Shown one piece after another: positions 59,123-64,000 of a DNA stretch of 64,000 bases. The DNA is from Eretmocerus hayati (Eukaryota; Arthropoda; Insecta; Hymenoptera; Aphelinidae): NCBI GenBank assembly GCA_029851415.1, contig CM056741.1, positions 85,140,282-85,204,281 of the forward strand. The letters are read 5' to 3'. The notes under the pieces are model-generated. The model ran no database searches. It saw only the letters and a program-made list of their open reading frames with translations, and was not told the origin of the DNA. Every line of letters starts with the position of its first letter. Positions within the stretch are counted from its first letter, which is position 1. The translations under genes and the position numbers were made by a program.

Positions 59123-59773
59123 CTACGACTCCGCACTTCTATAAGACTTTATCGTGCATTTTCTACGTGCACTTAGGGGAGTTTGAGTGAACTTGGGACA
59201 AACGCAGCCTACTACTGGCAGAGCTTTGTCACAGACTAAATCGAAGAATGGATTTTGTTGTTCCAATTCATACGTGCGGCTACGAGTTGATTTTGATGAC
59301 TCGACTTGAGATAATTTTGGAATTGTGCTACTTGAGATTGTAACACACGTGTTACAATTCCATAAAAGATCTGATTGTGTGCCATGTAACAGGGTGTTAC
59401 ATGTTACATGTAACAGGTTGTTACAATCCTGCTGATCCCCCCTGACCTGCTTGTACGTTCCTCTGCTGACTAAGTAAACATAATATTCCTTCTCATTCGG
59501 AAATATTATCCCAACTGTTGCGTCGTCTGGGACGCCACACGGGATTGACCGACGGCGGCGCCAGCGGCAAATACATGAATGCACGAATGCACGTGCATCA
59601 TACGCGATACACGGATGTGTAATACACGTGCAGTGGATTTCTACAACTCTGCAAACAAATAATAAGAACTCCGGCATTGGTGCAAACTGTTGTCCACATT
59701 CGTGACTATCAACCGAACTAGTTCTCGGATTTCTGCTTGTCCCTACGTCCTCAATACCAAGAATCCAATCCAA
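59123..59773 (-). CDS. Hypothetical ORF, 216 codons, doubtful
   Basis: Long for chance but without recognisable motif. It is Cys- and Ser-rich and runs across the GTAACA repeat cluster at 59345-59430, which would give LLHVTCNTLLHG-type peptide. Composition is unlike a normal protein. It may be accidental. Confidence 0.2.
   Translation of the reverse strand: MDWILGIEDVGTSRNPRTSSVDSHECGQQFAPMPEFLLFVCRVVEIHCTCITHPCIAYDARAFVHSCICRWRRRRSIPCGVPDDATVGIIFPNEKEYYVYLVSRGTYKQVRGDQQDCNNLLHVTCNTLLHGTQSDLLWNCNTCVTISSSTIPKLSQVESSKSTRSRTYELEQQNPFFDLVCDKALPVVGCVCPKFTQTPLSARRKCTIKSYRSAES
59345..59430. repeat. GTAACA/TGTTACA cluster
   Basis: At least six words (GTAACACACGTGTTAC, CATGTAACAGGGTGTTACATG, GTAACAGGTTGTTAC) of the type seen at 49436-50240. 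Confidence 0.8.
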
Positions 59774-59779
59774 TGTTCA

Positions 59780-62386
59780 AAGTTAGTGCGTTGAAATTCC
59801 TGTTGAGGATACTATTAAATGATTTCCAATGGTTCCCTTAGAATTTCCGTAGAAATCGTCTCAAAAAGACTATCAAATGGAATTGCAACGAGAGGATGAT
59901 CAGAAGATGATGAAAAAATGATAAGATAACCTGAGGATAACGGTGAGATGACATGAAGATGGAGAGATAACCCAAAGATGGCTTTCATATAGGAAGGAAA
60001 TGGGCATTATTACGTCTATTGGGACGCAGGCGAGTGTGAGTGGGATTTCACTCATTCTAGCTCACAAATAAGATGAAAGGCTAAAATAGTAACACGAACA
60101 CGGTTCTCTGACTCAAAATAATCAGCTCAACATGATTTCGGGGTCAGTTTGGCTCCAAAATATTGATGCTTGCTCTCAGACCAGAAAACCCTTTAATTAC
60201 ATGTTTTCCGATGGAGTGGCTTCAGACGATGAATAAGAGCCAAATTGACCATGAGAACGTGTCAAAGTGGTCATTTTTAAACGGGAGAACATGTTCGTAT
60301 CCCTATTCCAGCCGCTCATCTCATTTCTGAGCTCATTGATGATAATGATGCTCATTCTCAACTCGTAGAATAGAACCTCTTGCTCGCATCTAGCTCGAGG
60401 CTCGCCTCCGGAAGTTTTTACACATATTTGGGGGCACATTGGAGAGTAATCCATCAAAGATTGATGCTCATGAGTTCAGATGGAAGCATATGCGAGCCAT
60501 ACCTGTGAGGTCATTCTGAGAAAAAAGTCAAAATATGCTGCTGAAAGAGATCAGCAGAATGCTTTCCTCATTGCGATTGAAGATCAATTCTCCTTATGAA
60601 AATTGTATCAAAATATTCATTCATCAAGAATATCGATATCATCTAATCATGAACTTCATCAAATAATTATTCCCATGGATAATAAACCATTTTTCTATCA
60701 TTTCCATATACTCTTCGAAATTTTCATGTTTACCAAGGATACTCTTCCAAAAAACCCCGCACAAAATCTATTATTGTTAGCTCCGGGTGAATTTTCACGA
60801 GCTTTGGGGGATTGATAGATGAGAATACGCTCATCAAAAGTGTAAATGGGAGCAAGAAGAACAAATGGACAGAATTTGAGATAATTGATGAATAATACGC
60901 TAGCTTTTGAGGTGAAGAGCGCATGTTCTGGTCAGCGAATTCGAACACGCGTTCGAGATGCCGTCTAGGAGACTTGAGTATTTTTGCGAGTTTGACTGCG
61001 AGTTTCAACGGGTAACTGTTGAATTTATATTAGGCTCAAGGATGCGTTTGGGTAATCAATTATTACTGTATGGGGATACAAAAACGGATCGCGGTATATT
61101 TAACGGCACTAGCAAGCAATCTACATATCTCGTGATCTATATTCCTGTGTTTCGGAGCTGAGCACATTACAAAAAATGATTGAATAGGTCTCAACGTAAA
61201 TTCCACCTAATGATGAGCATTTAGGAAATAGTTTGAATACGACACGCTTAAAAATCATGAAGAAAACCATCAACTCGTATCATTCCGAGCTCGTCATTCG
61301 ACTGATCTATCAGATCTGCCAATAATAATGAAGCCAGTGATGAAAATGCGCGGTGGTAAAATAATGTATTTTAAATACCGAACTATCATAACTACAACTT
61401 CGCCATTCAAGTAGCTCCGAATTCGAGCCATACTGGAAGTGAACATTATTGCCACGAGCTCATGCAGTACAAATCAAGGATTGCCGCGAAGTCGATATTT
61501 TACATTTGGTTGTATCTGTATCTAAATGATATAAGCATCTTCGATCATTGATGCACTTTTCTCAATATTTGATGTTGGGTACGTCGCATCACACTATTAT
61601 TGAATATGCAGCTTTCACAGGTTGAGAGCTCGTATTTAGTCTTTGAAGCTTCAACACGTGCTCGTAACTTTGCGATACTGGAACGGTTATCCATCGAGAG
61701 AAATCGGTACATCGTTTAGAATATCAATTCATCTGATCTCAAACTCGATATTCAAAAGCCGTTCCGCACATTTGATTGTCAATTGCTGACTTTCAATTAG
61801 GAAATCAAGCTTTCTACTCGGCAGAAATTCCGCAGCTTGAAGAAGCAGAAGAAGTAAACAGAAGCCACGTTCATTTGGCAACAGCTCGACATTCTCATGT
61901 AACCAAAATCTTGATGATACCTTCCACTGCTATCTTTTTGTGTTTACGTTTTTGAAAACCATTTTTACCAATCGTGCGAAATCTGTACTCATTCGATCTA
62001 TTGTCGATGATGTGAAGAAATTATGGTCCTCGCTCTTAATTGTGAGTATGATATGATTACACTTTTTCTGTATGATATTCTGAGGAGAGAAGTCTCAAGA
62101 TAAGGTTAACAACTCTTCCCTAGATAAGAAGCCTCGGTTATAATCGATGAGCGAATGGACATTCGATGGCCAACGTAACCTGAAAAAGATACTCCTCCGT
62201 GATATGTCATCGCTCTGGCCATGATCTTTCTCTCGAGTGCAGTGATTTCTCCTGAGAAAGTAAGAATTTATGATCAGATGACATGAAATCTCGTTGTGGG
62301 TTTCCTCGTTTGATATGAATCATCAATTATGGTTGAAACACATATGAGGAGAACCATTGAGTTGGGCAGAAAGAGAATCTGATACG
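59780..62386. other. No gene recognised
   Basis: AT-rich sequence with short overlapping frames only (for example 60730-61008 minus, 60958-61161 plus). No motif, no clear repeat. The transposon end belonging to the gene at 62387 should lie somewhere in the right part, but I could not fix it without the partner end beyond the window. Confidence 0.5.
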
Positions 62387-64000
62387 ATGGCGTTCAGGAA
62401 CCGTTTCGATTGCTTCGTCTGTGGGAGAAGGAATAATACCCAACAAATGGCTCGTATTGATGGAGAAGGAAATGCAGATAGATGTGGAATAGCAATTTTT
62501 CGGCGGGAAGCTCTTGAGCGACCACCTATGCTGGTAGATGAAAGGAGTCGGATATGTCGTGCATGCAATCAAAGTATACACCGAGAAATCACGGAAGCTG
62601 CAGCTAATCCAATGCGTGTCATGCTCAACGTATTAACACAGAGTCGCAGCAGTTCTTGTTTTATTTGCGATGATATCGAGAACCTACAAAGGTTGTCGGT
62701 TGATTGCGAAGTTGACACTTTCGTACAAAGCAACGTTTTCATGCCAGAAAACGTCAGATCTTGCTCTCGACATTTTGACGATAGAGGATACATTCTTCGA
62801 CCTCTTTTTGAGGGCTTGCGCTCGATTCGCCGTCATTACGTTATCCGTGGCCAATACTCAGTGGCTTTCCTCTCTAGTACTAGAACAGTTGTACGCAACC
62901 ATGAAACGTTTCGCGATGAGCATAGTTTCGATGACCAGGAATTCGAATATTTCACATCGCTAACGGAAAATCAATTCTTGGAACCTTTTTACGTATTGTG
63001 ACAGAGTCCCTTGCCAAAATGAATACAGATGCGTTAAATAAACTGACTTGTTGATGTGCTTATGCAAGATGCGACAGGGCGTCTCCGACGACTTTCTCAA
63101 AATCGTGTTTGAATACCCAAGTAGGCAGGCTGTAAGTATGGCTGTTGCTACTGTGAGGCAGTCTTTAATGTCTCGTTTTGTACCTGAAAATATTGGGATG
63201 GCATCTATCACCAGAGAACAGTATATTGGGAGACATGTAACTCCTTTTGCGAATCAGCTGTACAATCCAAATCCAGACGAACCTCAGGTAATCGTATTCA
63301 CTGATGCTACTTACGCTGATGTTCAGAAGAGTCGTAACTCCCGAGAGCAAAGGCAGATTTTTTGTCTTCACAAAGGACGTAATTTGGTGAAACCTGCTCT
63401 CATAGTCGCTCCAGATGGATTTATTTCAAGCATAGAAGATCCCTATTTCTCTGACAGCAGAAACAATGATGCGTCAACGTTGCAAAATGACTTCACGAAC
63501 GGCGAAAGACAGCATAACAGGTGGTTCCGACCACGTGATATCTTCGTCGTTGACAGGGGGTACAGAGATATTAGGCGAATCTTAGAACAGCTAGGTTTTG
63601 TTGTTGGAATGCCACCTCTTCTCGCGCCAGGCCAGTGCCAACTGACAACTGAAAAAACAAACGAGGCTCGCATAGTTTCATGTATGCGTTGGTTGGTAGA
63701 GGCAAGGAATGGTCACATCAAGTCAAAGTTCAAGATGTTGGGTATGGTGTTGCCGATGCCTCACGTTCCAACCACTGGGGATTTCTGGAAGATAGCCAGT
63801 GCTATAATGAATAGATACCATCCTCGAATCACGATGCAAGATGTCAATGAAGCTACAGCTCAGTTATTGCTCGAAAGAGCGCAAAAAGTAAACGATGTCC
63901 AAGCCCGAGTTAAAACTGAGAATCTGGCTGTTTGAAATGCTCAACAGTGGGTCCGCCTAGACAACGTTGAGCTGCAGGATTTTCCTGTTTTGACAGAAGA
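62387..64000 (+). pseudogene. PIF/Harbinger-like DDE_Tnp_4 transposase, broken, runs off window
   Basis: Starts at ATG 62387 (the earlier TTG is not a start). N-terminal part: CFVC and CRAC pairs (about 62408, 62552), then CFIC and CSRHFD, probably a zinc module. At the T5 run 62986-62990 one extra T shifts the frame. The correct continuation has a TAA at 63039-63041 and is then open to 63933. Catalytic part: FTDATYADVQKS (first Asp, about 63300), PYFSDSRNNDAS, VVDRGYRD (second Asp, about 63553) and RWLVEARNGHIKS (Glu, about 63690). A TGA at 63933-63935 is followed in frame by family-like sequence (WVRLDNVELQDFP) to the window end. The order and spacing fit ISL2EU/Harbinger-type transposases. 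Confidence 0.82.

Overview
This is a piece of eukaryotic nuclear DNA, most likely from an insect. Evidence: no bacterial operons; a gene with several short introns and good GT/AG signals; a BEL/Pao retrotransposon; and DNA transposons of families common in insects. A hymenopteran source is my guess from the style of the repeats and is not proven. Nearly everything recognisable is mobile DNA, much of it nested. I see no rRNA, tRNA or CRISPR, and no gene I can firmly name as a host housekeeping gene.

Layout. 2463-9595: a BEL/Pao LTR retrotransposon with matching LTRs, an ATGAT target duplication, an initiator-Met primer site and a polypurine tract, but with broken gag-pol lacking most of the reverse transcriptase. 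10315-11741: a 1.4 kb foldback element. 12778-15255 (minus): remains of a CMC-clan (CACTA-like) transposase. 16083-18671 (minus): an unidentified gene whose exons can be placed from splice signals. 17866-20500: several small tandem arrays and one half of an inverted dispersed repeat pair. 21618-25616: an apparently intact transposon with about 260-bp CACGGTG terminal inverted repeats (TIRs) and a two-exon, 670-codon DDE transposase with RAG1/CMC-type zinc and catalytic motifs. 28.9-32.3 kb: an old palindrome split by a CACGG foldback element, followed by another. 34.2-36.6 kb: a LINE fragment without reverse transcriptase. 37705-47178: a giant (9.5 kb) palindromic element with CACTATAG ends, a CGTCG duplication, and arms built of about 526-bp and 176-bp satellite units in higher-order arrays. 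50490-55613 (minus): an unidentified 280-codon frame interrupted by a second palindromic element, 51253-55528, also flanked by CGTCG and itself carrying a CACGG foldback and a 229-bp MITE. 56730-58677: a TIR-bounded element filled with about 370-bp tandem units. 62387-64000: a PIF/Harbinger-like DDE transposase gene with a frameshift and two stops, running off the window.

How the parts relate. Two groups of DNA transposon dominate. One has CACGG ends with 4-bp (once 5-bp) duplications; it includes an autonomous copy and three related or similar-ended non-autonomous copies. The other has CAC ends with the 5-bp duplication CGTCG, as expected of Transib, the RAG1 relatives; both copies are long palindromes made of satellite arrays and no Transib transposase is present. 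Nested insertions and palindrome symmetry let several empty sites be reconstructed, giving an order of events and revealing an interrupted reading frame.
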